From Mycoplana azooxidifex (GTDB lineage Bacteria; Pseudomonadota; Alphaproteobacteria; Rhizobiales; Rhizobiaceae): DNA of 64,000 bases. Where the stretch lies: the NCBI RefSeq assembly GCF_014196765.1, contig NZ_JACIEE010000009.1:62001-126000 (forward strand). Reading direction: 5' to 3'. Shown here in pieces: positions 7,847-17,461 of the stretch (its first letter is position 1; each line of letters starts with the position of its first letter). The notes under the pieces were generated by a model. The model was not told the origin of the DNA. It did not search any database and saw only the letters and a list, made by a program, of their open reading frames with translations. The position numbers were made by a program, and so were the translations under genes.

Positions 7847-8833
7847 TCAGGCGGCCAACAGCCGCTCGCGGCCGTGCGGGGCTGCGAAATCCAGCGCGGG
7901 ACCGGCGGGCACGATCCCGGTCGGATTGATGGTCAGGTGGCTGCGGTAGTAGTGGGTCTTGATGTGGCCAAGGTTCACCGTGTCCGCCACGCCCGGGACC
8001 TGGTAGAGGTCCCGCAGGTAGCCGGACAGGTTGGGATAGTCGGCGATCCGCCGGATGTTGCACTTGAAGTGGCCGACATAGACCGCGTCGAAGCGTACGA
8101 GCGTGGTGAACAGGCGCCAGTCGGCCTCGGTGATCCGCTCTCCCGTCAGGTAGCGCCGGCCCGCCAGCCGCTCTTCCAGCGCGTCGAGCGTCTCAAACAG
8201 CGTCCGGACGTTTTCCGCGTAGGCCTCCTGGGTGGTGGCGAAGCCTGCCTTGTAGACGCCATTGTTGACCGTGTCGTAGATCGTCTCGTTGAGAGCGTCG
8301 ATCTTGGCGCGCAGGGGGGCCGGGTAGTAATCGTCGTGCGAGCCGGTGATCCCGTCGAAGGCGGAATTGAACATGCGGATAATCTCGGCGGATTCGTTGG
8401 ATACCATCCGGCCCTGCTTCTTGTCCCAGAGAACGGGCACGGTGACCCGGCCGCTATAGTGCGGATCGGCCTTCAGGTAGACCTGCCACAAGGTCTCAGC
8501 GCCGAACAGCGGGTCGACGGTGCCGCCGTCTGTTCCCTTGAACTCCCAGCCGTTCGACAGCATCACCGGATCGACGATCGAGACCGAAATGAGGTCCTCG
8601 AGCTTCTTGAGCTTGCGGAAGATCAGGGTGCGGTGGGCCCATGGGCAGGCGAGCGAGACATAGAGGTGGTAGCGTCCGGCCTCCGCCGCAAAGCCGCCTT
8701 CGCCGGTGGGACCGGGCGCGCCGTCCGGTGTGATCCAGTTGCGGAACTGCGAGGCCGCGCGCTCGAAATGGCCGCGGGTGGCCTTCGTGTCGTACCAGAC
8801 GTCATGCCAGACGCCGTCTACCAGCTTTCCCAT
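7847..8833 (-). CDS. yqjG: Glutathionyl-hydroquinone reductase (Xi-class GST)
   Basis: 328 residues. The active-site motif SLACPWAHRT places the catalytic cysteine at residue 63, typical of Xi-class glutathione transferases, which reduce S-glutathionyl-hydroquinones to hydroquinones with GSH and so recycle quinones. Other family blocks are visible: VPVLWDKKQGRMVSNESAEI in the thioredoxin-like domain and RYLTGERITEADWRLFTTL in the helical domain. Start at ATG 8833 is supported by AAGGAG; longer in-frame extensions upstream lack this. Convergent with the Nudix gene and divergent from the GNAT gene. Confidence 0.93.
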   Translation of the reverse strand: MGKLVDGVWHDVWYDTKATRGHFERAASQFRNWITPDGAPGPTGEGGFAAEAGRYHLYVSLACPWAHRTLIFRKLKKLEDLISVSIVDPVMLSNGWEFKGTDGGTVDPLFGAETLWQVYLKADPHYSGRVTVPVLWDKKQGRMVSNESAEIIRMFNSAFDGITGSHDDYYPAPLRAKIDALNETIYDTVNNGVYKAGFATTQEAYAENVRTLFETLDALEERLAGRRYLTGERITEADWRLFTTLVRFDAVYVGHFKCNIRRIADYPNLSGYLRDLYQVPGVADTVNLGHIKTHYYRSHLTINPTGIVPAGPALDFAAPHGRERLLAA

Positions 8834-9115
8834 GCCTGTCTCCTTCGGCGCCATCGCCGCGTTTACCTGAGGCTCTAGATAGCGCAACGGTTGGGGGCGG
8901 ATAGACACTATTTTCTGAACAGTGCGTTTTGGGCTTTGACGGGCGGCCATTTTCTGATATCCGCGCTGGTCAGGATTTTCATGCCGCCGTGGCATGATCG
9001 GAACGCTCGGACAGAACGATGTTCTTTGCAGGAAACCCGCGACGACGCTGATGCTTGTGACGCCTCATCGCAGGCGAAACCATCTCCCATTGTCTCGCAC
9101 ACGGTTCCTGTTCCC

Positions 9116-9661
9116 ATGCACAAGCACGACCTCGTCTACCTGACCGAAGACGCGTCCCACGACGCAGCCATCGAACACATCAACGAAGAGGCCTTCGGCC
9201 CCGGCCGGCACGTGCGGGCCGCAGCGCGGATCCGCGAGCAGGGCCCGCACGATCTTTCCCTGTCCTTCATCTGCACCGACGATGGCGAGACGATCGCGTC
9301 CGTGCGGATGACGCCGGTGACGGCGGGTTCAGTGAAGGGCCACCTGCTCGGCCCGCTCGCCGTCCGGCCCTCGCACAAGAACCTGGGTATCGGCCGCGAG
9401 CTGGTGCGGATCGCGGTGGAAGCGGCCCGGCGGAAAGGGTCCGAGGCCGTCATCCTCGTGGGCGATCCGCCCTATTATGGCCCGCTCGGCTTCGAAAAGG
9501 TCGCCTACAACGCGCTGGCCTTCCCCGGCCCGGTGGATCCGAACCGGGTGCTGGTCGTGCCGATCGCCGCCGACACGCACGTGCGGCTGAAGGGCGAGAT
9601 CGGTTGGCGGCCCTATGACGCGGCTGCAGCCGGGCCGGCCGAGTTCGCGCAGGCGAGCTGA
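9116..9661 (+). CDS. GNAT-family N-acetyltransferase
   Basis: 181 residues from ATG 9116. The acetyl-CoA binding loop is visible as LAVRPSHKNLGIGRELVR, with the following segment EAVILVGDPPYYGPLGFEKV typical of YhbS-like acetyltransferases. The acceptor substrate is unknown. No good ribosome binding site is seen for this start, and in-frame codons extend upstream, but the sequence before the ATG does not look protein-like. The gene is divergent from the hydroquinone reductase with about 280 bases between; I see no clear operator there. Confidence 0.83.
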   Translation: MHKHDLVYLTEDASHDAAIEHINEEAFGPGRHVRAAARIREQGPHDLSLSFICTDDGETIASVRMTPVTAGSVKGHLLGPLAVRPSHKNLGIGRELVRIAVEAARRKGSEAVILVGDPPYYGPLGFEKVAYNALAFPGPVDPNRVLVVPIAADTHVRLKGEIGWRPYDAAAAGPAEFAQAS

Positions 9662-9699
9662 CGCGGCCGGTCGCTCCGGGCATCGCATGTGAAGAACCC

Positions 9700-9823
9700 C
9701 ACCCCACCCTCCCCACAAGGGGGAGGGCTCAACCTGGCCGCCCCGCCGAGGCTCACTTTGGGGAAGCGCGTGCAGCAGGTCTTCTCCCTCCTTGTGGGGG
9801 AGATGGCCGGCAGGCCAGAGGGG
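9700..9823. repeat. Rhizobiales-style intergenic repeat with inverted halves
   Basis: CCCTCCCCACAAGGGGGAGGG (9707-9727) and, in opposite orientation, TCTCCCTCCTTGTGGGGGAG (starting 9783) frame a GC-rich centre, followed by GGCCGGCAGGCC and AGAGGGGGTCT. Each half is itself palindromic. Elements with this wording are scattered between genes in many Rhizobiales genomes (recalled, not searched). It fills the gap between the convergent GNAT and membrane-protein genes. Confidence 0.6.
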
Positions 9824-9847
9824 GTCTTGGCATCTGCGATCGCGCTG

Positions 9848-11917
9848 CTAACGCCCTTCGCGATACCACGTGGCCGACAGGGCCAGCAGCAGCAGGCCGA
9901 CGCCGGCGAAGCCTGCGAACAGCGGCAGGCTGTCGATACCCTTCAGCACCGTCTCGTTGGTCATCCGCAGCGACAGCCGTTGCGGATCGGGGGCGCGCAC
10001 GGCGCCCGAGACGGGCAGGAGCGGGGGAACGCTGAGGCTGCCCTCGTCGTCGGCCAGCCGGTGGACGACGCCCTTGGTGCTTTCGGCGAGCGGGGCCAGC
10101 GTCTGCGTGGTGGAGATCGTTGCCTTGAATTCCGGCGCATCGACGGCGCCGACATGGACGAGCGCGGTCAGGCCCTCGTTCTCGATCTCATACAATCCAG
10201 TTTCCGTCGTGCGGACTTCGGCCTTGTAGAGGCCGGGGCCGTCCTCGCGCAGATCGACGGGGCGCGTCTCGCCGGAGGGCAGCTTCATGATCGCCGGCCC
10301 GGGCGCGTCCTTGATCGTCTGGCGGGTGATCTCCAGCGTGCGGCCGAAGGCGCGCGCCGTCAGCGCTTCCTCCTCCAGCGCCGGCTCCTGCATCAGCCAG
10401 TGGGCGGTGCGGCGGTAGAGCGAGACATGCGGTCCGCCGCCCTCGAAGCCGCGCGCCCACAGCCAGCCCTGGTCGGACAGCAGCATGGCGACGCGGCCCT
10501 TGCCGTAGCGGTTGAGCACCAGCAGCGGATTGCCGTCCGCGCCCTCCATGACGGTGTTGCCCTGTGGCGGCGCCACATCGACGGTCCGGAACCAGCGTCC
10601 CCAGTGCGGCGGTTCGTCCAGCGCACCCTCGAGGCCGCGGGTGACCGGGTGCTTGCGGCCCTGATCGGACAGCCGCGGGAAGAAGGCCTTCTCGTTCATC
10701 ACGCCGGTCGGCGTCGCCGGCAGCACCACCGACAGCGGCGTAAAGGCGATGGAATCGTCGCCGGCATGCTCGGGTCCGGCCGCGATCAGCAGCGCGCCGC
10801 CGTTTTCGACGTACTGGGCGATGTTGTCGTAGTAGAGGATCGGCAGCACGCCGCGGTGCTGGTAGCGGTCGAAGATGATCAGGTCGAATTCGTTGATCTT
10901 GTCGACGAAGAGCTCGCGCGTGGGGAAGGCGATCAGCGACAGCTCGTTGATCGGCGTGCCGTCCTGCTTCTCCGGCGGGCGCAGAATGGTGAAGTGGACC
11001 AGGTCGATCGCCGTGTCCGACTTCAGGAGATTGCGCCAGGCGCGTTCGCCGGCGTGGGGCTCGCCGGAGACGAGCAGCACGCGTAGGTTCTCGCGGATGC
11101 CGTCGATGATGTGGACGGCGCGGTTGTTGGCCGTAGTGATCTCGCCCTCGACCGGGTCGACCAGGAACTCCAGCACGTTGTTGCCGCCGCGCGGCACGGT
11201 GAAGCGGAAGGGCGTCTCCACGCCCGGCGTTGCGGTTTCGGAGGCGATCTCGTTGCCGTTGAGGCGGATCGTCACCCGCGCGGCGGTGCCGGGACTTTTG
11301 CCGTCGTCGGTGACGCGGAATTTCAGTTCCTGCGGTTCGCCGACGATGCCGAAGCGCGGCGCGTTGAGGACCTCGATGCGTCGGTCGAATTCATCCTCCC
11401 GTCCGGTGATCAGCGCGTGCACCGGGGCATCGAAGCTCGAGAACGCCGCGGGATCGGGGATGTCGTGCACCTGTCCGTCCGTGAGCAGGATGGCGCCGCC
11501 AACGCGTGAGGGCGGGACGTCGGCAAGCGCAGAGGTGAGCGCGTCGAACAGGCGGGTGGAGGGCGTGTCGGAATCCGGATCATCGCCGGCCTCGACGATG
11601 CGCGGTTCGATGCGCGGATATTGCGCCAGCCGTTCCTTGAGTTCGGCCAGCGCCTCGTCGGTCATCGCGGTGCGATCGGAGTTCTGCTGGCTCTGGCTGC
11701 GGTCGACGATCACGGCGACGACGGTGGAAAGCGCATCGCGCTGCTCGTTCATCACCACCGGGTTGGCAAGGGCCAGAAGCAGCAGCGCAAAGGCAAGCGC
11801 GCGCAAGGGCGCGCCGCGCACGCGCCGCCACAGTGCGAAGACCGCAAGGACCGCGGCGATCGCAGCGATTGCGCCGATCACAGGCCAGGGGAGGAGCGGG
11901 GAAAAGGCGATGTTCAT
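9848..11917 (-). CDS. Membrane protein with vWA and amidotransferase-like domains
   Basis: 689 residues, last gene of the MoxR operon; its ATG immediately follows the stop of the DUF4159 gene. Two N-terminal membrane segments (about 10-30 and 40-56) precede a von Willebrand A-like domain with the metal site VDRSQS and the downstream ILLTDGQVHD. The middle (about 270-470) resembles a class I glutamine amidotransferase-like fold (GDDSIAFTPLSVVLP, YGKGRVAMLLSDQGWLW), and a last membrane segment lies near the C-terminus (FAGFAGVGLLLLALSATWY). The protein probably sits in the inner membrane with the large domains outside. The operon is common in alphaproteobacteria and linked to envelope function, but its biochemical role is not established. 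Confidence 0.8.
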   Translation of the reverse strand: MNIAFSPLLPWPVIGAIAAIAAVLAVFALWRRVRGAPLRALAFALLLLALANPVVMNEQRDALSTVVAVIVDRSQSQQNSDRTAMTDEALAELKERLAQYPRIEPRIVEAGDDPDSDTPSTRLFDALTSALADVPPSRVGGAILLTDGQVHDIPDPAAFSSFDAPVHALITGREDEFDRRIEVLNAPRFGIVGEPQELKFRVTDDGKSPGTAARVTIRLNGNEIASETATPGVETPFRFTVPRGGNNVLEFLVDPVEGEITTANNRAVHIIDGIRENLRVLLVSGEPHAGERAWRNLLKSDTAIDLVHFTILRPPEKQDGTPINELSLIAFPTRELFVDKINEFDLIIFDRYQHRGVLPILYYDNIAQYVENGGALLIAAGPEHAGDDSIAFTPLSVVLPATPTGVMNEKAFFPRLSDQGRKHPVTRGLEGALDEPPHWGRWFRTVDVAPPQGNTVMEGADGNPLLVLNRYGKGRVAMLLSDQGWLWARGFEGGGPHVSLYRRTAHWLMQEPALEEEALTARAFGRTLEITRQTIKDAPGPAIMKLPSGETRPVDLREDGPGLYKAEVRTTETGLYEIENEGLTALVHVGAVDAPEFKATISTTQTLAPLAESTKGVVHRLADDEGSLSVPPLLPVSGAVRAPDPQRLSLRMTNETVLKGIDSLPLFAGFAGVGLLLLALSATWYREGR

Positions 11918-14731
11918 CTACTGGCCGAGCCTTTCGAGAAGCGCGGGAACATGGACCTGATCCGCCTTGTAGTTGCCGGTCAGCATGTACATCATGATGT
12001 TGACGCCCGAGCGGAAGGCGTGCTCGCGCTGCGTCTCGTCCGGGGGCACGGTCGGAAGCAGCGCCATGCCGTTGGCGTCGATTGCCCAGGCCCCGGCGAA
12101 GTCGTTGCCGGTGATCATGATCGGGGTCACGCCGTCGCCCGAACGGGCGGGGCGGTTCGGATCCTGCTGCTGGTCGAGCTCGGCTTCGACCCAGAGCGGG
12201 CTGCCGGTAAAGCGACCGGGGAAATTCGAAAGCAGATAGAACGACTTGGTCAGCACGTGCTCCGGCGGAACGGGTTCCAGCGGGGGGATGTCGAGGTTGG
12301 CCAGGATGTCGCGCAGGCGCTGCGTGTTGGGGCTGGTGTCACCGCTGTCCAGCGAGGAAAACTGGTCGCGCGTGTCGAACAGGACCGTGCCGCCGTTGCG
12401 CATGTAGGCATCGATGCGGCTGATCGTGGCCGAGGTCGGCATGTCGGCGGATGCGCTCACCGGCCAGTAGAGCAGCGGAAAGACGGCGAGTTCGTCCTTG
12501 GAGATGTCGACGGGCACCGGTGCGCCGGGCTCCAGCGTGGTGCGGTAGGTCAGGAACTCGGTCAGACCCGCCAGTCCGCGCTCGGAGACACTGTCCACGT
12601 CGGCCTCGCCGGTGACGACATAGCCGAGGTGGGTGGTGTCCATCCGGTCGAGCAGTTCGGCGTCATTCGGCCGCGTGTCGTCGGCAAGTGCGGGGGATGG
12701 CGCCAGCGTGGCGAGCGCAAGGCCGAGACCGAGGGTGAGCGCGAGGGCCGTGGTGCCGCGTGCGACGACCGGCCGGAAGCGGCGCGCAAAGGCGCCACCC
12801 ATGATCAGCACGATCAGGCAATCGGCGAGCAGGAGGAGCGTGGCGATCAAGAAGAGCGCCGGTTTCAGCGACTGCGCGACCTGGCCGATCAGGCTTTCGC
12901 GGGCGACGGAGGGGGCGTCGGCCAAGGGCAGCGGGGCCAGGTTCGTTCCCGCCGGAAACAGGTTGTGGGCCAGAAATCCGTCCTGCGAGCCATAGAGCCC
13001 GGGAGGATTGTCGGCGGTGGCGGGTGCCGCGCCGGCGGTAGCCGGATCGAGCGGCTTGGCTTCGCCGGTGTCGGTGGACAGCGTGCCTGCGGCGGTCAGG
13101 AGCCGGAAGGGCGGCAGGTGCTGGCCCTGCGCCTCGCCGGTGGCCGCGACCCCGCCGCCGCGCGACAGCTGGACGCTGCGGCGGAGCATTTCGACGAAAT
13201 CGCCCGAAAGCGGCAGGTTGGACCAGCCGGTCTCGGCGCTGACATGGAAGAGCACGATGCGGCCCGCGCCCACCTTGCCGGTGGTCACGAGCGGGGTGCC
13301 GTCGGCCAGGCTCGCCCAGGTGCGCTCCGGCAGGTCGGGGGTCGGTTCGGCCAGCACCTGCCGCTTGACGAGGACGTCGCCCGCGCGCGGCATGCCGGCA
13401 AAGGGGCTGGTCGGCGGATAGTCGGCGAGCGGCTGCGGTTCGGACCAGGACAGCGCCCCGTCGAGCGCGCGCTCGCCCTTGCGCAGGACGACCGGTACCA
13501 GCGGGTCGTCGGCGGGGGCGGCGGCCAGGCGCGGGCCGGCGAAACGGATCAGCATGCCGCCGGCCTCGAGCCAGCGCTGCAGCGGCGCGTAGGTCTCCTC
13601 CGGCAGGCGGCCGACGTCGGCCATGATCATCACGGAGGGGCGCTGCTCCAGCAGTTCGGGGATGCCGGCTGCGAGATCGGCGACATTGGGCCGGACGAGA
13701 TCGGAGAAGGGCGCCAGGGCCTGCTCGATATAGTGGAGCGAGGAGAGCAGCGGCTGGCTGGCGTCGTGCGTCTCGCCGGTCAATAGCGCCACGCGGCGGC
13801 GGCGGAAGCCGTCGTCCAGCATGTAGGTGCCGCCGGCGGTCGCAAGGCCGTCGATCGTCACCTGGGCGAAGTCGTTGCGCAGTTCGAAGGGGGCGGCGAT
13901 GCTGCCGGTCCCCCTGGCCTCGCCGGCGGCGAAATTCAGGGTGCCGTTGGCGATCGCCCGGCCGCGGGTGTCGTGCGCGGTCAGCGCCAGCGTGCGCGCC
14001 TCGCCGGCGGAAAGGCGGCTGGCGGTCACGTCCATCGTCTCGGCGTCGTTGTTGGCGTCGGTCAGCGCGATCGTGCTGCGGCCGTCGCCCTCGACGAGGC
14101 GCAACTGGGCGGGCTGCAGCGCCTGCAGCGCCGAAATCGTGCCGTCGTCCTCGCTGCCGGCGATGCCGTCGGAGAGGAAGGCGAGCGTGCCGGGCGGGGT
14201 GTCGGCCAGCGCCGTCTTCAGCGCTGCGACCGCCTGCTCGCGTTGGGCGGGCAGCGGGCGCGGCTGGGCGGCGGCGAGCCGTGTGCGGGCGGTGGCCGCA
14301 TCCGTGGGGACGGCGTCATGCTGGCGATCGACGGTGAAGACCACGGAGATCGGCAGGTCGCGCGCCTCGGCGTCGTCGATCATGGCGCTCGCCGTGTCGA
14401 TGCGGCGCTGCCAGTCGCCGGCCGCAGCCCAGCTATTGTCGATCACGAGCACGAGCGGACCGGAGGCGACGAGCGTGTTCTCGCGTGGATTGAGTACCGG
14501 GTCGGCAATCGCCAGGATCACGGCGGCCGCCATCAGCATGCGCAGCAGCGTCAGCCACCAGGGGCTGCGCGCCGGCGTCTCCTCGCGCTTGAGGATCGAG
14601 GCGAGGATGCGGAAGGGCGGAAAGGCCTCGACGACGGGCTTCGGCGGCGTCAGCCGCAGCAGCCACCAGATCGCCGGCAGCACGACGAGGGCTGCGAGCA
14701 CGGCGGGATAGGCGAAGGCAAGGGCGCTCAT
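11918..14731 (-). CDS. BatA/DUF4159 membrane protein
   Basis: 937 residues. The N-terminus is a BatA-like membrane hairpin (AFAYPAVLAALVVLPAIWWL, then a second segment near residue 60). A vWA-like domain follows, but its metal site reads IDNSWAA and so lacks the usual DxSxS. Further membrane segments occur near 640 and 665, then a DUF4159 domain (from about 710: LAGLTEFLTYRTTLEPGAPV, RNGGTVLFDTRDQF) forms the C-terminus. The ATG at 14731 overlaps the stop of the DUF58 gene by 4 bases, indicating translational coupling. It presumably forms a membrane complex with the two flanking gene products. Confidence 0.85.
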   Translation of the reverse strand: MSALAFAYPAVLAALVVLPAIWWLLRLTPPKPVVEAFPPFRILASILKREETPARSPWWLTLLRMLMAAAVILAIADPVLNPRENTLVASGPLVLVIDNSWAAAGDWQRRIDTASAMIDDAEARDLPISVVFTVDRQHDAVPTDAATARTRLAAAQPRPLPAQREQAVAALKTALADTPPGTLAFLSDGIAGSEDDGTISALQALQPAQLRLVEGDGRSTIALTDANNDAETMDVTASRLSAGEARTLALTAHDTRGRAIANGTLNFAAGEARGTGSIAAPFELRNDFAQVTIDGLATAGGTYMLDDGFRRRRVALLTGETHDASQPLLSSLHYIEQALAPFSDLVRPNVADLAAGIPELLEQRPSVMIMADVGRLPEETYAPLQRWLEAGGMLIRFAGPRLAAAPADDPLVPVVLRKGERALDGALSWSEPQPLADYPPTSPFAGMPRAGDVLVKRQVLAEPTPDLPERTWASLADGTPLVTTGKVGAGRIVLFHVSAETGWSNLPLSGDFVEMLRRSVQLSRGGGVAATGEAQGQHLPPFRLLTAAGTLSTDTGEAKPLDPATAGAAPATADNPPGLYGSQDGFLAHNLFPAGTNLAPLPLADAPSVARESLIGQVAQSLKPALFLIATLLLLADCLIVLIMGGAFARRFRPVVARGTTALALTLGLGLALATLAPSPALADDTRPNDAELLDRMDTTHLGYVVTGEADVDSVSERGLAGLTEFLTYRTTLEPGAPVPVDISKDELAVFPLLYWPVSASADMPTSATISRIDAYMRNGGTVLFDTRDQFSSLDSGDTSPNTQRLRDILANLDIPPLEPVPPEHVLTKSFYLLSNFPGRFTGSPLWVEAELDQQQDPNRPARSGDGVTPIMITGNDFAGAWAIDANGMALLPTVPPDETQREHAFRSGVNIMMYMLTGNYKADQVHVPALLERLGQ

Positions 14732-15648
14732 CGGCGATCTCCGGCCGCTTTGGGCGCCGGCATGCCGGACAGGTACATGTGGACGGCGACGAGCGCCTCG
14801 GAGGCGAGGTGGTCGGTGCGGTGGGCGACGAAGCTCCAGCCGAGATGGCGCAGGCTGTCGGCGAGTGCGGCGCGGCGGGCCTGGTAGGCGCGGGTATAGT
14901 CTTCCCTCAGGGTCTCGGCGCGGCCGGCCGTCAGCTTCTGCCCGGTCTCGGGGTCGGTGAACTCGGTGCGCCCGGCATAGGGGAAGAGGTCCTCGGCGGG
15001 ATCGGCGATCTCGACCACATGGCCGCGCAGGCCACGTCGGGCGAGCGGGGCGAGGCGCTCCATGATGGTATCCGGCGCGTCGAGGAAGTCGCCGATCAGG
15101 ACGATGTCGCTGGAGCCGCGGATCATGTCCGTTCGCGGCAGGCCGTCGGTGAGGGGGCTATGGGCGATGGCGGTGGCGAGCCTTTCTGCGGCATTGCGCG
15201 CGGCGACCGGCTCCATGACGCCGGGGCAGCCGATGCGTTCGCCGGAGCGGGCCAGGATTTCGGCCAGCGCCAGCATGACGACGAGCGCGCGGCTTTCCTT
15301 CGAGACGCTGCCGAGCGAGGACTTGAACATCATCGACGGCGACAGGTCGGCCCAGAGCCAGATCGTGTGGGCGGCCTCCCATTCGCGGTCGCGCACATAG
15401 GTGTGGTCGTCGCGGGCGGAGCGGCGCCAGTCGATGCGCGACAGGCTCTCGCCATCCACATAGGGGCGGAACTGCCAGAAATTCTCGCCGATGCCGCGCT
15501 TGCGGCGCCCGTGCCAGCCGGCGATCACGGTGTTGGCGAGGCGGTGGGCCTCGACCAGGCAATCGGGGATGAGTGCTGCGCGCGCCTGCGCCCGGGAAAG
15601 CACTTCGGCCGACGGTGTACGCTCGACGATGGTTCCGATGGCGGCCAT
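14728..15648 (-). CDS. DUF58 domain protein
   Basis: 306 residues. The DUF58 signature is visible: GRRKRGIGENFWQFRPYVDG followed by SRIDWRRSARDDHTYVRDRE, and a vWA-like strand WLWADLSPSM. DUF58 proteins nearly always accompany MoxR ATPases and are thought to be their partners in assembling or activating membrane proteins. GGGAGG lies directly in front of the ATG at 15648. The gene starts 13 bases after moxR and overlaps the next gene by 4 bases. Confidence 0.92.
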   Translation of the reverse strand: MAAIGTIVERTPSAEVLSRAQARAALIPDCLVEAHRLANTVIAGWHGRRKRGIGENFWQFRPYVDGESLSRIDWRRSARDDHTYVRDREWEAAHTIWLWADLSPSMMFKSSLGSVSKESRALVVMLALAEILARSGERIGCPGVMEPVAARNAAERLATAIAHSPLTDGLPRTDMIRGSSDIVLIGDFLDAPDTIMERLAPLARRGLRGHVVEIADPAEDLFPYAGRTEFTDPETGQKLTAGRAETLREDYTRAYQARRAALADSLRHLGWSFVAHRTDHLASEALVAVHMYLSGMPAPKAAGDRR

Positions 15649-15661
15649 TCAGCGCCTCCCG

Positions 15662-16675
15662 TCAGCCGCGGGCCTGCCGGACGAGCGAGGCGATCACGTC
15701 GCGCACCGATATGCCCTCCGCGCGGGCGGCGAAGGTCAGCGCCATGCGGTGCTGCAGCACCGGCTCGGCGAGCGCCAGCACGTCGTCGACCGAGGGCGCG
15801 AGGCGGCCCTCGTAGAGGGCGCGGGCGCGGGCGCAGAGCATCAGCGCCTGGCCGGCGCGCGGGCCAGGGCCCCAGGCGACCTGCTTGTCGGTCTCGGCAT
15901 TGCCGTGGCCCGGGCGGGCGGAGCGAACGAGGGCGAGGATCGCGTCGAGCACCGTCTCGCCGACCGGCATCTGGCGGATCAGCGTCTGGATCTCCTGCAG
16001 GCGCTCGGCGGTCAGCGCCTGGCCGGCCTCGGCCTCGGCAATGCCGGTCGTCTCCAGCAGGATCCGGCGCTCGGCGACGAGGTCGGGATAGTGCACGTCG
16101 ACCTGCAGCAGGAAGCGGTCGAGCTGCGCCTCGGGCAGGGGATAGGTTCCCTCCTGCTCCAGCGGGTTCTGCGTGGCCAGCACATGGAAGGGGCGGGGCA
16201 GGTCGTTGGCGCGGCCGGCGACGGTCACGTGGTATTCCTGCATCGCCTGCAGGAGGGCGGACTGGGTGCGTGGCGAGGCGCGGTTGATCTCGTCGGCCAT
16301 CAAAAGCTGGGTGAAGATCGGGCCGGGGACGAAGCGGAAGGAGCGCTTGCCGTTCTCGTCCTGGTCCATCACTTCCGAGCCGAGGATATCGGACGGCATC
16401 AGGTCGGGGGTGAACTGGATGCGGCTGGAATTCAGGCCGAGCACTGTGCCGAGCGTGGAGACCAGCTTGGTCTTGGCGAGGCCCGGCACGCCGACCAGCA
16501 GCGCATGGCCGCCGGAGAGAACGGCGAGCATTGTCTGCTCCACCACGCTCTCCTGTCCGAAAATGACCTTGCCGACCTCCTGGCGTATCCTTGCGATGTC
16601 GGCCAGGGCGTGCTCGGCGGCTGCGACCACGGCCTTTTCGTCGAGAGCCGCCTCGGAGGATGTCATAACGCCCAT
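15662..16675 (-). CDS. moxR: MoxR-family AAA+ ATPase
   Basis: 337 residues. Walker A is GVPGLAKTKLV, Walker B LLMADEINRA, and the sensor region ATQNPLEQEGTYPLPEAQ and DRFLL are the family hallmarks. MoxR ATPases act as chaperones that remodel or insert metal cofactors into partner proteins, usually with a vWA protein. It is the first gene of the four-gene operon (moxR, DUF58, DUF4159, vWA/amidotransferase-like) reading leftwards. GGAG stands 6 bases before the ATG at 16675. The upstream 160 bases are shared with the divergent DUF1285 operon and should hold both promoters. Confidence 0.94.
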   Translation of the reverse strand: MGVMTSSEAALDEKAVVAAAEHALADIARIRQEVGKVIFGQESVVEQTMLAVLSGGHALLVGVPGLAKTKLVSTLGTVLGLNSSRIQFTPDLMPSDILGSEVMDQDENGKRSFRFVPGPIFTQLLMADEINRASPRTQSALLQAMQEYHVTVAGRANDLPRPFHVLATQNPLEQEGTYPLPEAQLDRFLLQVDVHYPDLVAERRILLETTGIAEAEAGQALTAERLQEIQTLIRQMPVGETVLDAILALVRSARPGHGNAETDKQVAWGPGPRAGQALMLCARARALYEGRLAPSVDDVLALAEPVLQHRMALTFAARAEGISVRDVIASLVRQARG

Positions 16676-16837
16676 GGTCGTCTCCAGAATACCGGGTTAC
16701 GCCTTCCGTCGGGCCGAAGCTCTTGTCGCTCCAACGGTCGATTGTTGAGCTTATCGGCTCACCTGCTGCTGACAAGCCATGTCGAAATGACTATCTCGTC
16801 ACAAGTGCTTGAGATAGGGGCCAACCGGGACGGAACA

Positions 16838-17461
16838 ATGGCGAAGGGCGATATTCAGGCCTCGGGCGATGCGGCCGGACTGGCGGCGCTGATTGCGCGC
16901 GCCGCAGCCGACAAAGGCGACCAAAACCGTGGCCTGCCACCCGTGGAGAAGTGGAATCCTCCCGATTGCGGCGACATCGACATGGAGATCAGGGCCGACG
17001 GCACCTGGTTCTACATGGGCACGCCGATCGGCAGGGCGCCGCTGGTGCGGCTGTTTTCCACGGTGTTGCGGCGCGAGGAGGACGGCAGGACCTGTCTTGT
17101 AACACCTGTGGAAAAGGTCGGCATCCGCGTCGTCGACGCGCCGTTCGTCGCCGTCGAGATGGAAGCGGTGGGGCAAGGAGAGACTCAGGTGCTGACGTTT
17201 CGCACCAATGTCGGCGACGTGGTGGAGGCCGGCGGCGACCATCCCCTGCGCTTCGTCGTCCACGGCGATAACAAAGAATTGAAGCCCTACCTGCATGTCC
17301 GCGGCCGTCTGGAGGCGCTTGTTGCGCGGCCGGTCATGTACGACATCGTCGCGCTCGGCGAGACGATCGCGGTCGAGGGAACGGAGATGTTCGCCGTCCG
17401 CTCGGGCGGCGTCGTGTTTCCGATCATGCCGGCGGCAGAGCTGGAAGCGCTATTGCTATGA
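16838..17461 (+). CDS. DUF1285 domain protein
   Basis: 207 residues, first gene of an operon with the CoA pyrophosphatase and cca genes. The DUF1285 core is recognisable: WNPPDCGDIDMEIRADGTWF, YMGTPIGRAPLVRLFSTVLR and CLVTPVEKVGIRVVDAPFVA. The molecular function of the family is unknown; conservation next to cca suggests a housekeeping role. Start at ATG 16838 has GGGACGGA in front; an in-frame ATG at 16787 is possible. The last codon overlaps the next start as ATGA. Confidence 0.87.
   Translation: MAKGDIQASGDAAGLAALIARAAADKGDQNRGLPPVEKWNPPDCGDIDMEIRADGTWFYMGTPIGRAPLVRLFSTVLRREEDGRTCLVTPVEKVGIRVVDAPFVAVEMEAVGQGETQVLTFRTNVGDVVEAGGDHPLRFVVHGDNKELKPYLHVRGRLEALVARPVMYDIVALGETIAVEGTEMFAVRSGGVVFPIMPAAELEALLL

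Noticed and set aside
11621-13786. Long open frame (721 codons) on the plus strand opposite the MoxR operon genes
   Set aside because: It is the mirror of strongly supported minus-strand genes; its product is rich in Arg, Gly, Gln and lacks any domain. High-GC codon bias opens such antisense frames.
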